Source: Laburnicola sp. R22_1 (taxonomy: Eukaryota; Ascomycota; Dothideomycetes; Pleosporales; Didymosphaeriaceae). Taken from it: 64,000 nucleotides of DNA. Location of the stretch: positions 1,426,001-1,490,000 of the forward strand of contig JACONQ010000014.1 in NCBI GenBank assembly GCA_014281115.1, in the 5' to 3' direction. Shown here piece after piece: positions 1 through 12,601 of the stretch (the stretch's first letter is position 1; the number at the start of each line of letters is the position of its first letter). Position numbers and translations under genes: made by a program. The notes under the pieces are model-generated. The model was not told the DNA's origin and did not search any database. It saw only the letters and a program-made list of their open reading frames with translations.

Positions 1-467
1 GATATGTCGTAGAGAGCATATATCGTACCGCGTTTATCGCTTCCTGCTAGAACGAATGCCTTGTCGATGCCGTCCGCAGGCTTCTCCACGACAACGGAAG
101 TAAAGGATTCCCATTTCCCCTTTATCTTTGAGACGTCGATTTTACCCGCAGATACCAGGCCGTCGATGATCGGTGACTTCCCGATAGTACCCGCGATTAT
201 GACCGGAGTGTTAGACAAGCCAGATATGCTCGTTGCGACTTTGCCTTTCGTTCCCGTCACGAGTCCGAAGTCATTCGCAAGGTCGTTGGCCGCACGAGTT
301 ACGCCTGCCCAGTCTTTGCTACCGATGACTATAGTCGGCGCGGAGCCAGTGCCGCCGAGCTTGAGTCCCCCTCCTGTTTCCGAGAACGCGATGCTTGCAG
401 GTTGTCCGATTGCGAGAGTGCCAACGATGAAGAGCAAGAGCGATGCGAGCATCGAAAGGAGCTCCAT
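1..467 (-). CDS. Secreted glycoside hydrolase family 115 protein, N-terminal part (runs off the window)
   Basis: Reading the minus strand from the ATG at 467 gives 155 uninterrupted codons that leave the window at base 1. Residues 1-21 are a hydrophobic signal peptide (MELLSMLASLLLFIVGTLAIG). The body carries the N-terminal GH115 pattern: TIVIGSKDWAGV near residue 47, NTPVIIAGTIGKSP, and LAGSDKRGTIYALYDI at the window edge. GH115 enzymes are extracellular alpha-glucuronidases that remove (4-O-methyl)-glucuronic acid from xylan, usually proteins of about 1,000 residues, so most of the catalytic domain is missing here. Family assignment rests on the GSDKRGTIY segment and is firm; substrate is inferred from the family. 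No intron is seen in the visible part. Confidence 0.85.
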   Translation of the reverse strand, partial: MELLSMLASLLLFIVGTLAIGQPASIAFSETGGGLKLGGTGSAPTIVIGSKDWAGVTRAANDLANDFGLVTGTKGKVATSISGLSNTPVIIAGTIGKSPIIDGLVSAGKIDVSKIKGKWESFTSVVVEKPADGIDKAFVLAGSDKRGTIYALYDI

Positions 468-1316
468 GATGGTCGACCGTGCACAAATTGGTACTACAGC
501 CCCGGACGTGGATGCACCTTCGCATTTTGTAGTTTTGGGTTGCCTTTCCCCACATGGAGATGGAGGCTTTTGGTGTTGGGGATATACTTGGAGCACTATG
601 GCACCGGCAAAATCATCTAATTTCGAAGCCGGAGAGCGCGCATTGGCTCAGAGTAATAATGCTCGTCATTGAAATATAGCCTCGCCTCATATGGTAGAGA
701 TGAGTATCATCTTCTTGGCTTGGGTTTGGTGGAATAAATATGTGGAATTGGCTGGCAATATTTGGTCGTCTGGAACTCGGCATATGACTGCATCTTGTAA
801 ATTACGGCGGTTCGTTCAGGTACATGGTTCACCTTCCTCTGGCTTGGGTTTGTGCCTTCTCCCTACATGCTATTACCGCCTTCACACTCGATGGGCTTCT
901 TCTCGAATCCGGCCGACTTGTCGTACATGTTCAGACAATGACTAAAGATACGCAAAGATAGAGCAACGCCCCCGAGAACTGTGATAAACGTGTAGCGGTC
1001 ATGGCAGAAGACGGTGAATGGCCGACGATGAGCACGAAAAGAAAGAAAACATCGTGTGACCCAAGTGAAGTGGGTGGGGGTCCGAGCTTTTGCGCCCCAG
1101 GGCTGCCTGACGACACACGGGTCCCAGAGTAAACATTCAGCCCACAATTCACGGCGGCGCCCCCACGACGCATTGCTGCTTCTTTCTAACAGGCAAGAGT
1201 TGATGGCGCACATCTGATCGTATCCGCAGTCCTTCGTAGAGCGCCGCATAACATAAGACAAGCTTGCGGTCCAGTTCAGAGTACCCGAAACGTCGAGCCG
1301 CAGAGCGGATAGCGAC
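468..1316. promoter_or_regulatory. Divergent intergenic region between GH115 and the PDK-family kinase
   Basis: About 850 bases separate the two divergent start codons. I see no ORF with recognisable family content on either strand; the longer open frames here lack any family motif. The region must contain both promoters, but I cannot point to a specific element. Confidence 0.5.
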
Positions 1317-2841
1317 ATGGCCCAAGTGCAGCGCCCTCTTGTGATCCAGTCACACTTTATCCGACACTTCTGCCCGCGCCATGGCCGGAGAGCGGGCGAC
1401 TCGCTGTTTGCGAGAAGCCGGCAACACAGGCAATTGTCTACCACGACGGTTACCGACCACGACATCTCGAGGCTGGCAAGCTTACCGCTGCACCCGCTCA
1501 CGCTCGCGGACCTTGTCAAGTCAGTCTGACGACGCCCTGCCTGTGTCTTGAGCGCGACACTAACATTTCTGTACCGAATGTAGGCACGGCCGCCCGCCGC
1601 TGACAACGCCCCAACTCCTCCACTCGGCGAGCTTCACCCTCTCCATCCTTCCCGCCCGCCTTGCCCATCGCATCCAGTCGCTCCGCAACCTGCCCTTCAT
1701 CGTCGTGTCCAACCCACACATCTCGAAGATCCACTCCAACTACATACACAGTCTCTCCACGCTGCTACCATGGGCCGAGCGCGAGATCACCACGCTCGAA
1801 GACGAGGTCAAGTTCACAGAGGTCATGGCCGACCTCGTCAACACACACGCGAACACCATCAGCATACTAGCCCGCGGCTTCCTCGAAGCGCGGAAATACA
1901 TCAGCCCAAAAGACGTGACCAAGTTCCTGGACGAGCATCTGCGCGCGCGCATAGGCACCCGCTTGATCGCTGAGCAGCATCTGGCGCTGCACTTCTCAAG
2001 CCAGCCGCACGCCGAGACCATGCACGAGAGCTCCGACACCGAGGGCTGGAACGGCGTCATAGACACGAAACTACGACCCGCTAGGATCGTGCAGCACTGC
2101 GAGAACGTCGTCGGCGAACTCTGCGAGCTCAAGTACGGCGTGCGCCCGCACGTCGTCATCAACGGCGAGCCCGACTACGCTTTTGCGCACGTGCCCGTGC
2201 ATCTGGAATACATCATCACAGAGCTGTTGAAGAATGCGTTTCGCGCCACCGTGGAGAGCGGCAAGGAACGCGAACCCATCGAGGTCACTATCGCTCCGCT
2301 GCCGGAAGATGTATTAGAGAACAACGACAGAAGCGACGGCGTAGACGTGCGTCCCATGATCAAGAATATCGACCAGGGCACTACGGACATCGCCTCCAAC
2401 CGCTTCACAGGCAATTCTCCCACCACACCTTCATCCTCGCGAATCCTCCCGCTCGCGCACAGCACACCCGGCGTTACAATTCGCATCCGCGACCGTGGCG
2501 GCGGCATATCCCCTGAGACGCTGCCGCATATTTGGGACTACAGTTTTACGACGTTCAACGACGACAGAGCGTCGTCGACGCTGTCGGGTCGCGGCAATAG
2601 CATGGATGCGCTGAGTGCTATTTCGGGGCCCGGGGGCGATGGCGCGAACAGTCTTGCGGGACTAGGATACGGGTTGCCGCTAGGAAGGGCATATGCTGAG
2701 TACTTTGGGGGCGGTATAGCGGTGCAGAGTATGTGGGGATGGGGGACGGATGTGTATTTGAGCTTAAGAGGCGTGGGGAAGGTTGAAGAGGAGAGCTGGT
2801 TTCACATGTACGAGCAGGATACGGGTGCTGAAGTAGATTAG
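1317..2841 (+). CDS. Mitochondrial pyruvate / branched-chain 2-oxoacid dehydrogenase kinase family protein
   Basis: Two exons, 1317-1519 and 1584-2841, encode 486 residues. The 64-nt intron has GTCAGT at the donor, CTAAC at 1559-1563 and TAG at the acceptor, and joins the frame to read LADLVK|HGRPPL, the conserved start of the PDK alpha-ketoacid kinase domain. The N-terminus is rich in Arg/Ser without acidic residues, fitting a mitochondrial presequence. The C-terminal GHKL ATPase domain shows the N box ELLKNAFRAT, the G1 box RIRDRGGGISPETLPHIWDY and the G2 box GLGYGLPLGRAYAEYFGG. These kinases phosphorylate the E1alpha subunit of a 2-oxoacid dehydrogenase complex in the matrix and turn it off. 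A low-complexity Ser/Thr/Pro insert lies between the N and G1 boxes. I cannot decide between the PDK and BCKDK subgroups. Confidence 0.92.
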
Positions 2842-2931
2842 AACTTCACCCAACACTGCTACACGCACGCATACCAAGATTGAACGATACCATGTTTATA
2901 ATTAAACGTAACTGTATACCCATCCTTGACC

Positions 2932-5900
2932 CTATTTCCTCCTCCGCTTCCCACCACCCCCCTCCGCCCCCTCCTGATGCCTCCTCTTCTTGCCCTCCCT
3001 CTCCCAAAACTCCTGCTTCTCCCTCTTCTCCCTCTCCGCCTTCTTCTCCAAGTTCTCCGCAATCCGCTTCTTATACGGCTCCTTCCTCTCCTCCTGCTTC
3101 CGCCGCCTCTTCTCCGCCTTCTCATTCCGCAGCGTCATGACCTGATCGAGCAGCCTCCTTGCCTTCCGCTCCTCGCCGCCGAGCACCACAGCGCGCTTCT
3201 GCAGATACGTCTGCGTCTTCTGGGGCTTCATGGTGGCGATCTGCGACTTGAAGGGGAGATCGGCGGCGAGTTTGCGGGGGACGCGCAGGGGGTTGAAATG
3301 CCGCTCTTGACGGTCGATAGGGCGGTATGCGCTATTTTTCGGGGTGGGGGTGGGGAGGGAGAGCGCGTGGCGGACGGCGCCTGTAAGACGCATGCCCGTC
3401 CAGGCTGTGGATTCGCCGGAATCAGGGGACAAGACGGCGTCGAGGAGGTTGGTGACGGGGTTGTAGAAGCGGTGGGGTTTAATGGGGTACCAAGCTCTGA
3501 GGAAGACGATGTCGCTCATGAGGATCTTGTCCTCGAAGGTAGCGCGGAAGTTGCCTTCTGGCTTGCTGAGGGCGCGCTTGATCTGGCCGCGGACGCCCGA
3601 GACGGTGCGGATGGAGGCGCCCTCGAATTTGGCGACTTCGAGCGCGGATTGGAACATGTCTTTTATGAAGGCGGTGTTTTTGAAGATCTTGTAGGGGTGG
3701 CCGGTGAGTTTGAGCTTTTTGACGATTTCGAAGCATTCGTCGACGGAGAGGACGACGCCCGTGGCGGCGATCCGGAAGCCGGGGGTTTTGTTGGAGAAGG
3801 ACTGGACGCAGCAGAAGCCGGTGTTGGGGGCGACGAGGGGGCCGTAGAAAGTGCCGTTGCAATGCATGTGCTCGGGAGTGTACTTGAGCATGCGATGCCG
3901 TTGTCTGTTCTCGTGGATGCTATAGATGGGCATAACCTGGAACCGGCGCCAGCCGAGCGAGAAGATAAGGGGGTCGCTCGTCTTAAGGATCTTCTTGTGC
4001 CAGCGATGTCGTTTTATTCGGACCTGAACAAATCCGAAGCGTTCCTCGGTGGGCGTTAGACCGCCAATAATGACGGGGAAGCGTGGGTTGAAATTGGCTG
4101 AGAACTCATAGGGGACTTGTTCGAGCACGATGCGAGCGTACGTTCCAGCCTTGTGTCCCTCCACGCGGATTCGTGACGCTTGATCTAGCTGGTCGAACTC
4201 GGCGCGGTTGATGTCGAGCTGCTTCTGGATCATAGCTTTCTGCGCATCGTACCAGTCGTCCTCGCCAAATTCTTCTTCCTGGCCGGAATCTTTGCGAGCG
4301 TTGGCTTTATCGTTCATGAAACCTTCGCGATCTTCCTCTTCAAACCGGAGCTTGAGTTCTTCTTTCCTGCGAGCGTTCTTTTCGCGTTCGTCTTCGATGG
4401 CATCAGCTCCTTCGTCGGCCTCCCCGTTTGTCTGCTTGCCGCCAAATTTTTCGCCCGTCTCCAAATCTTCGAACTCGCCATCACCTTCGTCGTTTTCGTC
4501 GAAGCCTTCGAACTCATCATCCTCATCGCCGCTGCCGCCTTTTCCTTCCATGTGCCCTGTTGCGAATCTGCCTTTCAATAGCTCAATGTTTTCTTCGTCT
4601 TCCCACTTCTCCTCCAATGCAGCATAATCAAAATGGGGTATATAGCGGTCCTCTGCAGTAGCAGCATCATCAATCTTCGACTTGTTGAAGAAGTCATCTT
4701 CGCCTTCATTCTCCATCTCTTCTACTTCGTCATCTTCGCCCCGCCACTTCTTCACGACCTCGGTAGGTGAAAGTTCTAGGTTTTCCATTAGCTTCGCAAG
4801 ATCCGCGGGTTGATACGGCCGTTTTCGATTATGCATCTTGGCCGCATTCTCGCGAAGTTTGTCCTTCCATCTGAGACCATCATCCTCGTTCTCTTCATCA
4901 AAGTCGTCCGAACCAAAGCCATCGTCCTCGAGCTCGTCCGGATCGGGTTCTTCCCCTGAGATTGACCCAAGATCGGAATCACTGTCCGCGAACGCCAAGT
5001 CGTCGGTCGACGTATCTTTACGCTCCGAGTCTCGCCGACGTGCAAAAGCGGGCTTTCCGTTGGATGCTGTATCGTTTTCCATGTGACCAATGTCATCTTC
5101 CTCATCTCCAGAATCATCGTGGTCTTGTTGCAGCTCATCGTCATCACTATCGATGCCTTCTAGGTCTGCCTCGTCGACATTGTGTTCCTCTGCCATTCTC
5201 GCATGACGCTGCGCTTTTCGCCCAGAATCCTTAGTATCATCGTCGGCCTCTTCGTTTACAAGTTCGCCTCCACTGAAAAGCCTCATTCCGGCGTCGTCCT
5301 GTCCAAGCAACTTCCTTTCGCCTTGTAAGCCTATCATCAACTGCTCGCCCAGTCCACGCTCTTCATAGTCCACGTCCGGGTCGAACGTTGCAGATTTAAC
5401 ATCAATGTACACTGCGTCCTTGTCTACCAACACGCCGCCAACGTCTGACATGGGCGCAAACAAGATCTTCTGCTTGTCGCCCAGACGTCTTCGCTTCTTT
5501 TTGCCAGTTACCTTTTCCATCTGCTTCTCAAAGTATGGCGTCGGGCAGGGATCGGGTAGCGCTTCTGTCGAGGAGACACTGAGATCGCCGACACCCGGTA
5601 CGTGGACCCGCGACCCTTGTGCTGGGAAGTTTGTTCCTCGTAGATATCCATACAGCGCTATCGTCCGGTCGCACTTTGGATCTTTCTCCATGTCGGTCGG
5701 CGGAGTGATGTCCAGGAACCTGTCAGCCAAACAGTATGGATGTGAATTTCTCCACACCAGCGGTCTGGGATTCTTCATTACGCTCAAGAACCGCGACAAG
5801 TTCATGATTTCTCTATCCGGGTACCGCCCGTTGGCTACGCCAGATAGGTAGAAAAGTTTTGCACCATGATACAGCTCGCTCCAGAATCTCTGCTTCAGTC

Positions 5901-6512
5901 TCTTCTTCTGCAGCTTCAACGCGTCTTGTTTCCGGAAAAGGTCGAGATGTGTAAGTATGCCAAACACGTTGCCTGGCATACCGCTCGCCGAGAGCACGTT
6001 CAAAAACTCCATGGTCTCCATCTCGAAGCCATAGTTGCCGTCAATCATGAGCAGCACTATGTCCACCACCTTTGCGATATCGATCATGCTCGCGAGCGAG
6101 TCGGCGGGACATTCCATGAACGTGAGGCGTCGGCGCTTCGAGGTAACGACGGTGAGGGGGCCGGCCGGGCTGGAGAGCGTCTGTTTCGTATACCTTCGTA
6201 TCAACGACTTGATCAAGGTCGTTTTTCCCACGCCCGGTGGTCCAACAACGCCGACAACGACCGGAGGCGCCTCTTCGGGCACGCGGTCGACGAGCGGAAC
6301 ATGGAGGCGCTTTTCTTTTATCTACGCAGCACTCATTAGTATGTGGGTCGCAAAGCTTTACAGAATGCCCATACCTCGTTCGAGCGCGCCGCGTCTTTTG
6401 CCAATCGCCCAGGTCTCGAAAATGCAAAAGCCTTTGGGTTCTTCTGCCCGCTCGTCGGCGCCTTCTTATCCTTGGTCTTACGATGCGGGCGGTTCGCCTG
6501 TTCCGTCGACAT
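2932..6512 (-). CDS. BMS1: Ribosome biogenesis GTPase BMS1
   Basis: Two exons, 6375-6512 and 2932-6321, encode 1,175 residues, close to the roughly 1,180 usual for Bms1. The 53-nt intron has GTATGG, TACTAAT and TAG. Exon 1 carries the basic leader with NPKAFAFSRPGR; exon 2 starts IKEKRLHVPLVDR. The GTPase domain has the P-loop GPPGVGKTTL and G4-like THLD. The AARP2CN region (VPGVGDLSVSS) follows, then a long Asp/Glu-rich middle and the C-terminal RIBIOP_C domain (HMHCNGTFYGPLVAP, GHPYKIFKNTAFIKDMF). The tail is strongly basic. Bms1 works in the nucleolar small-subunit processome with Rcl1 in early 18S rRNA maturation. It is convergent with the kinase gene (90-nt gap) and divergent from the small inhibitor gene. 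Start chosen at ACCATG, the only start giving the conserved leader. Confidence 0.97.
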
Positions 6513-6782
6513 GGTCGCTCGGCGGTGAATAGCTGCCTGGAGAATTGGGTGAACAGCACAGGGCCATGTTGCTCGCATTTCCAAAATTTCGTGCTAGCGG
6601 CGATGCCAAGATTTTGCGGCAGGGGTGCTAATCGATAAGGGCCGCGCGAAGTGGGTTGCAAAGAGGGACGCGTGATGCATAATTGCACATGACGATGACG
6701 TGCGCGCGGTGCACCAAGGCTGAAGAGCCCATGGGTCTCACGAACACCCTTCAAACACCAAAGATATCCGACTACCTTCAAG
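6513..6782. promoter_or_regulatory. Shared divergent promoter region of BMS1 and the I9 inhibitor gene
   Basis: Only 270 bases lie between the start codons of two divergent genes. No coding signal is seen. Which elements serve which gene cannot be told from sequence alone. Confidence 0.5.
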
Positions 6783-7054
6783 ATGCCTTCTGTCAACGTT
6801 ACCCTCAAGTCCGGTGCCTCGCCCGAAGAGCTCGAGAACGCAAAGAAGAAGGTCCAGGAGCAAGGAGGCAAGATCACCAATGAATTCAGTCTCATCAAGG
6901 GCTTCACGTAAATGCACCCCTTATCGCTCCACTACAGCCTTCTAGCGGTCTAACAAGAACGCACAGTGCCGAGTTCCCCGAGGACAAGGTCAACGCCCTC
7001 GAGACGAACGAACACATCACCGTCGAGGCCGACTCTGAGGTCAAGACCCAGTAA
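6783..7054 (+). CDS. Small cytosolic I9-type proteinase inhibitor (Pbi2-like)
   Basis: Two exons, 6783-6907 and 6967-7054, give a 70-residue protein that is too short and too split to appear as one long frame. The 59-nt intron starts GTAAAT, carries CTAAC at about 6950 and ends ACAG; the junction reads KGFT|AEFPEDKV. The protein begins MPSVNVTLKSGASPEELENA and has no signal peptide. It is the stand-alone form of the subtilisin propeptide-like inhibitor I9 domain, with the usual IKGFTAEFPEDKV centre. In yeast the homologue Pbi2 (IB2) inhibits vacuolar proteinase B and helps vacuole fusion; the same role here is inferred. The last residues (VEADSEVKTQ) form the typical acidic inhibitor tail. 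Confidence 0.9.
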
Positions 7055-7999
7055 ACGTATAATGACATGAGCGAAGGCGCTACGAATAGACGGATACATC
7101 ACGCTGCACGGTAGCATGAACAGGCATGCCATGGCATGGCATCATTGCTTTATGCTTGGTGGGGACTCTCTGCTCTCCTTGACGGTCCAGCTGCCGAATG
7201 GAGGACATTATGATATGTTAATGCAATAACTCTTTCGGATCCTGTTGCTTTGTTGACTGCGTATCGATTCCGCTTGAGTCGGTCCAAGCGTTATGCATCG
7301 TCACTTCCTCAACTACCATTTTGATGACCTCAGATGGCCCGAGCACCTTCTCCGACGCTGCAATGTCCCGTGGCGCTTTTACGTTCAACTCCTACATCTT
7401 CGCCTTCGTTATTTTCTCTGAATTGCTTCAATTGCTTCATCGTGGTGGCGAGCTAGGTCTTGTCTCTCGATAGCGACCACTGAGCATGGTTCCACTTCTG
7501 GAGGACTCTGCAAGTCCGATCACAGCTACGGCAGTCACCCACTTGTACTGAAACGCCGACGACGCGCAACCGACTGTCCTCTTTTGGCATGCGCACCGCT
7601 TCATGCTTCGTATACGCCGCGCCTGGGCTGTTTAGACAATCCGGGATGATATGTAGCGAAAGTGACGTTGATACCCAAAGCGTCCACATCGCAGAAGAAG
7701 CATGCTACAGGGCAACACGGTCGTATTGATCGAAGAACTCATCTTGATTGGCGAGGCTGCAAGCTTCAGGCAGCAACCGTGCTCAGCCACACCTCGTATG
7801 CAGGTGTTGTCGCCGCATCTTCAGCCCTCACCAAAAGAATTCATCCTCTTCAACTCTCAACACATACGAACCACAAGACTTCCGAACGGTGTGAGATTCC
7901 ACTCTTGGTGAGTCACCAAAGGATGCGTAACGCAAACACCGACACCGACTCATATACTCGTGTTGCAGACCACATCCAGCCTCAGCCTGATGTAAAATC
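7055..7999. other. Intergenic region upstream of the NLR-like gene
   Basis: About 945 bases with no recognisable gene on either strand. Short open frames exist but none has a family motif or supporting splice structure. The 5' end of the NLR-like gene has three introns close together, so a further upstream exon cannot be fully excluded. Confidence 0.4.
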
Positions 8000-10384
8000 A
8001 TGAACGACAGAGGCGACGAACGGCAACAGGTCCCCTCGACAGGACTGTCTATCCTTGTCGATCCCGAAGAACCTTCTATAGAGTAAGCTCCTTCTGAGCG
8101 CAGTGGAGATGTGTTGACCATGATTATATGTCTCGCATGCAGAAGGACCTCGAGTCTCTCATTCGTACTTCAAGCTAACGTTGAAAGCATTGTTTTCGTC
8201 CATGGATTCACCGGCCATCCAGAAAGAACATGGTCTTGCGCAAAGGACGAACTATCGGTGGAGCCTAACACCGATCGACCAACAGAACCGTCCTCCAAGA
8301 GACAGAAACTGAGCCATCTGTTGCCTCCCTTCAGCTGCAGAAGCAAGGCCTCCACCGTCTATTGGCCACGCGATCTAGTCCCTTTGACGGTTCCCCATGC
8401 ACGTGTCTTGACCTACGGTTATGACACGCACATCAGACACAGGTATGATCCTTGAGAATCGAGATGTATTTGATGAGAAATTGGCTCCGTACGGTTGCTA
8501 CCTGTAGTATATGCCTAGGGTCAATTTCGTCTGCAGTGACTCTTCTCCGACTATTCTTCTTTACGTCTATCACCTTAACAATCTTTACTGACTTGCACCC
8601 ACACATAGGTTCGATGCTCCGGCACTTCAAAGCACCGTATACGACATTGCATGGGATTTTCTGGTAGCGTGAGTAATCCTAATATTACAATCTATAGTAC
8701 GCATGTGCTCATCGCTCACTACAATAGCTTGGAAGGTGAACGCCGAATCGAACCATCTAGATCGGTAGTCTTCATCGTCCATAGCCTAGGAGGAATCGTC
8801 ATCAAAGAAATGCTACGAAGATCGAAAGGTTGCACAAAGGGCCATGCCCACCTTAACAAAGTCTTCACTTCCACAAAAGGCATCATTTTTTTCGGTACAC
8901 CCCATGGTGGTGCTGATCCTCGTGGACTGCTTCACCATGTTGCGGAACAACTCGCCAAAGCTATTGGATTCTCGTACAACAAACAGATTGTAAACACGCT
9001 TTTGCCTTCTGGTGAACGACTCAGAGAATTGCGAGACGAATTCGGACCACTTGTCGAGGAGCAGGGCTGGCTTGTACATTCTTTTCAAGAACAGTATGGC
9101 GTCGGCGCGCTTCGCGGTGCAAAGGTTGTCGAAGACAACTCATCCTCTCTCAATCTACCAGCGATCGAGATTCCGGAGCATGTGGAACGCAATCACATGG
9201 AGATGTGCCGCTTTGCGGGGCCCAATGACAACGAGTACAAGAAAGTGATACGAGCACTGCTAAGAATGACTAACGCCGTACCAAACAATCACAGCCAATC
9301 AACACCATCGATGAGCGAAGACCATAGAAAGCTGCTTATGGAGTCCCTGTGTTTTGAGCAGCTTGACGCCCGCCACACGAGCATCAAGACAGCTCATGCG
9401 AAGACTGGCGAATGGCTGCTAAAAACACCGAAGTATATGGACTGGCTCGATCCTGGAAAACTCGGTGGACACCATGGACTGCTGAGGATAAAAGGAAAAC
9501 CCGGAACCGGGAAGTCAACGCTGATGAAATTTGCAGCTATGGACGCTCGTAAAAAGATGAAGAACACGATTGTACTTTCGTTCTTCTTCCACGCGCGAGG
9601 CGAAACTTTGGAAAAGTCCACCATCGGTACATATCGATCACTATTGCTGCAGCTTCTTGAACGACTACCAGAACTCCAGTGTGTTTTTGGTTCGATAAAC
9701 ATTCTGGCCACCGCTATTAGTTCATCATACCAATGGAGTGTCGAAACATTGAAATCTTTGCTAAGGCAAGCGATCCAAAGCCTGGGTACATCTTCTCTAG
9801 TCTGCTTCATAGACGCTTTAGACGAGTGTGAAGAGGATCAGATTCGCGACATGATCACATTCTTCGAGGGGACCGTCGATCAAGCCATACCAGCCGGTAT
9901 AAGCTTCCGGTTATGCTTTGCAAGCAGGCATTATCCTCGTATCAGCGTGGAAAGAGGCCTTGAACTAGTATTAGAGGGCCACGAAGGACACGAGGCGGAC
10001 CTTGGCAGCTATTTGAGCAGCCAGCTCAAGATTGGACATACGAAGCTTGCTGAAGCCATTCGAAGCGAAGTCCAAGAGAAGGCCTCCGGGGTGTTTATGT
10101 GGGTGGTCCTCGTAGTGGACATATTGAACAAAGAATTCGAGCGAGGCCGTATTCACGCATTGCGCCGAAAGATTCGGGAGCTTCCAGAGGATCTGCACAC
10201 TCTGTTTCGCGATATCTTGACCCGCGATACCCACAACCTTCCAGATCTTGTACTATGTCTTCAATGGGTCCTGTTCGCAACAAAGCCGTTAAGTCCGGAG
10301 CAACTCTATTTTGCTATCCTGTCCGGAATCGAACCAGACGCCATCGCACAATGGGATACTGATGAGTTATCAAAAGATGACATG

Positions 10385-10400
10385 AGTAGATTCTGCTCAG
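10385..10400 (+). other. Frameshift site in the NLR-like gene
   Basis: The frame used from 8728 ends at a stop at 10,520-10,522, while the frame carrying the family's ESVRDFLL segment opens just after a TAG at 10,387-10,389. Both frames are homologous to contiguous family sequence on either side of AGATTCTGC, so one base is missing relative to a functional frame. No GT-AG pair of usable length exists and there is no heptameric slippery site, so mutation or an assembly error is more likely than programmed shifting. Confidence 0.75.
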
Positions 10401-12445
10401 CTGCTCAAAAGGCCTTACCGAGATCACTAAGTCCAAACCCGCCAAAGTACAGTTCATTCATGAGTCTGTGCGGGATTTTCTTCTCAAAGAGAATGGGTTG
10501 GCTAGCATCAGCTCTGATCTAGAAACCAATTTTCACGCCCAGAGTTACGACAGACTGAAGGAGTGCTGCCTGGTCTACTTGAGTAGTGTGTCAAGCGAAG
10601 AAGACCAACGAAAAGGCTCATTAAATGAATTGGACATCTCTGTAGACACCATGGATGCTCCTTTGGAAAATTCGAAGGATCCCAAGTCCGCGAAGGCAGT
10701 TGAACAAGAACGCTTTCGAAAAATCTCCCGAGACTGGCCTTTTCTGGAACATGCTATACAAAGCCTCATATACTACGCTGACATGGCCCAAGAAGGTGGT
10801 ATTAGCCAGGCTCCTTTTCTCGCAGCATTTCCCCTTCATAGCTGGGTGCTTTACACCAACCGATTCGAAAAACATTCCATACGAAGGTATGGACAGGAAA
10901 CCAGCGTCAGTCTTCTTTACCTGCTCGCAGAAAGAAATGCGGCAAATCTCTGCAGTGTCATCAACTGCGTGCCATCCTACCTGGAGGTAGAAAAGCAACG
11001 CTACGGCCCCCCTCTTCTAGCCGCCTTTGCGACTGGTAGCAAGGACGTTGTGAATCTCTTTTTGAAGACGGAGATCGTGCATCAAGGATACCCCAGCCGC
11101 CTTCGGAAACTATACGACGAGTATCTACAGACTGTAGGAAGAATCAGTTCAATAAAGAGAAGCTTCATTTTTTCGCAAAAGAAGGCTATTCTTCGCAACT
11201 TGGTGGAGCTCAACGAGATACACCTACTTGCATTCATACTTGAGACAGGTGAGAACACCCCCATGCGTATAGTACCAAGTGGTATCTCCGCACAGATTAC
11301 GTCTTTTTCATGCATCCTTGTGCGACGGAGAACATCGTCCATGTACTGTAATATTCTGTTTTTCAGTCTCTCACACCAGCTTAACAGGTCACTTTGATAT
11401 CAACCACAGGGATGATGATGGCCGCACATTGCTATGGTACGCCGTGGATAGAGGCGCAGAGGCGTCAGTCGGATTGATTCTAGATCAAGGTTCGAAGGCG
11501 GAGTACCGGGACCTCAAACCCGATAGCAAAATACCGCTCGAATTGGCCGTGGACAAACGCTACTGGAACATAGTCAAGTTGATTATCACTAAAACCAACA
11601 ATCACACATGGGATAGCCAATGGCTGCTAACAAGAGCGGTAGAAAGTCAGGAAATCCATGTGGTGGAGCTGTTGCTAGCACGAAGTGGTGTCGACGTTAA
11701 CTCCGTTGCGCCCTGTTACGAGGCCGTCATCATGTCGGCCGCTAAAAAGAGAAATGAAGAAATGGTCAAATTGATGCTCGAGCAAGTCCACGTGGAATAT
11801 CGTACTGTCAAGAAGCTCCTGTCATGCGAGGAAACGTGGAACATGGCAGATGTACTAGATCTTTTGCTTGAACGAGATGATCAGAACGGAACCCTTCTAC
11901 ATAGGGCAGCAAACTCACCTTGTTATAAGGAGAGCATCATCAGAAACCTTCTAGCTAGAGGTAGCAATCAAGTGGACAAGAAAGACCGTTATGGTCGGAC
12001 ACCGTTTTCATACGCCACCGAAGCCGGAAACCTCGGAATGGCTCAGATGTTGTTACAGACAAACCAAGTCGACATAAACTCACAAGATTCATCTGGTCGT
12101 ACTGCCTTATCAAATGCTGCGAGGTGTTCTCGAAAGAGTGGGACTTTACCTATGATCCAGTGGTTGCTTGGAGCAGAACAGGTAGATGTGGATCTCAGGG
12201 ACAATGCTGGTCGGACAGCGTTCGCATATGCGTGTGGTGGGGAAGAACAGGATTATTATCTTGGTATGAGCGCCCAGTCAACCTCAGAGCAATTGTCCAT
12301 CCTGCAACTCTTGCTCAATACAAAACAAGTCGACGTAAACTCACAGGACCATTTCGGATGCACGCCATTGCTATGGGCTATAAAAACAGCATCTGGGGAA
12401 CGCGTCATCAGATTCCTGCTCGCCATCGATTCGCTCCTTCCTGGT

Positions 12446-12601
12446 CTGGCGGATCATGACGGGCGGACTCCGCTGTCGTGGGCAGCTGAGCAAAGGTCTA
12501 CCGACATTGTTATATTTTCTGATCTGGCGGATCATGACGAGTGGGTTCCGCTGTCGTGGGCAGCTGAGAATAGGTCTAGTGACATTGTTACATTGCTGCT
12601 C
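12446..12601 (+). repeat. Two near-identical 78-bp tandem units inside the ankyrin region
   Basis: Units start at 12,446 and 12,524, each beginning CTGGCGGATCATGAC and encoding LADHD..PLSWAAE.RS.DIV. The 26-residue period is shorter than the canonical 33-residue ankyrin repeat, so the first unit looks like an internally shortened copy. High identity at the DNA level indicates recent duplication. Confidence 0.85.

Noticed and set aside
863..1606. Long minus-strand open frame upstream of and over the kinase gene's 5' end
   Set aside because: No family motif; overlaps exon 1 and the intron of the kinase, whose splice signals and conserved residues are clear.
2926..4059. Long plus-strand frame across the BMS1 3' half
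   Set aside because: Antisense shadow of the conserved RIBIOP_C and basic tail of BMS1; low-complexity content.
8698..8727. Alternative acceptor at 8,697 for the third NLR intron
   Set aside because: It keeps the frame but would make a 29-nt intron, too short for fungal splicing; the acceptor at 8,727 gives 59 nt and the family-like VALEGERR junction.
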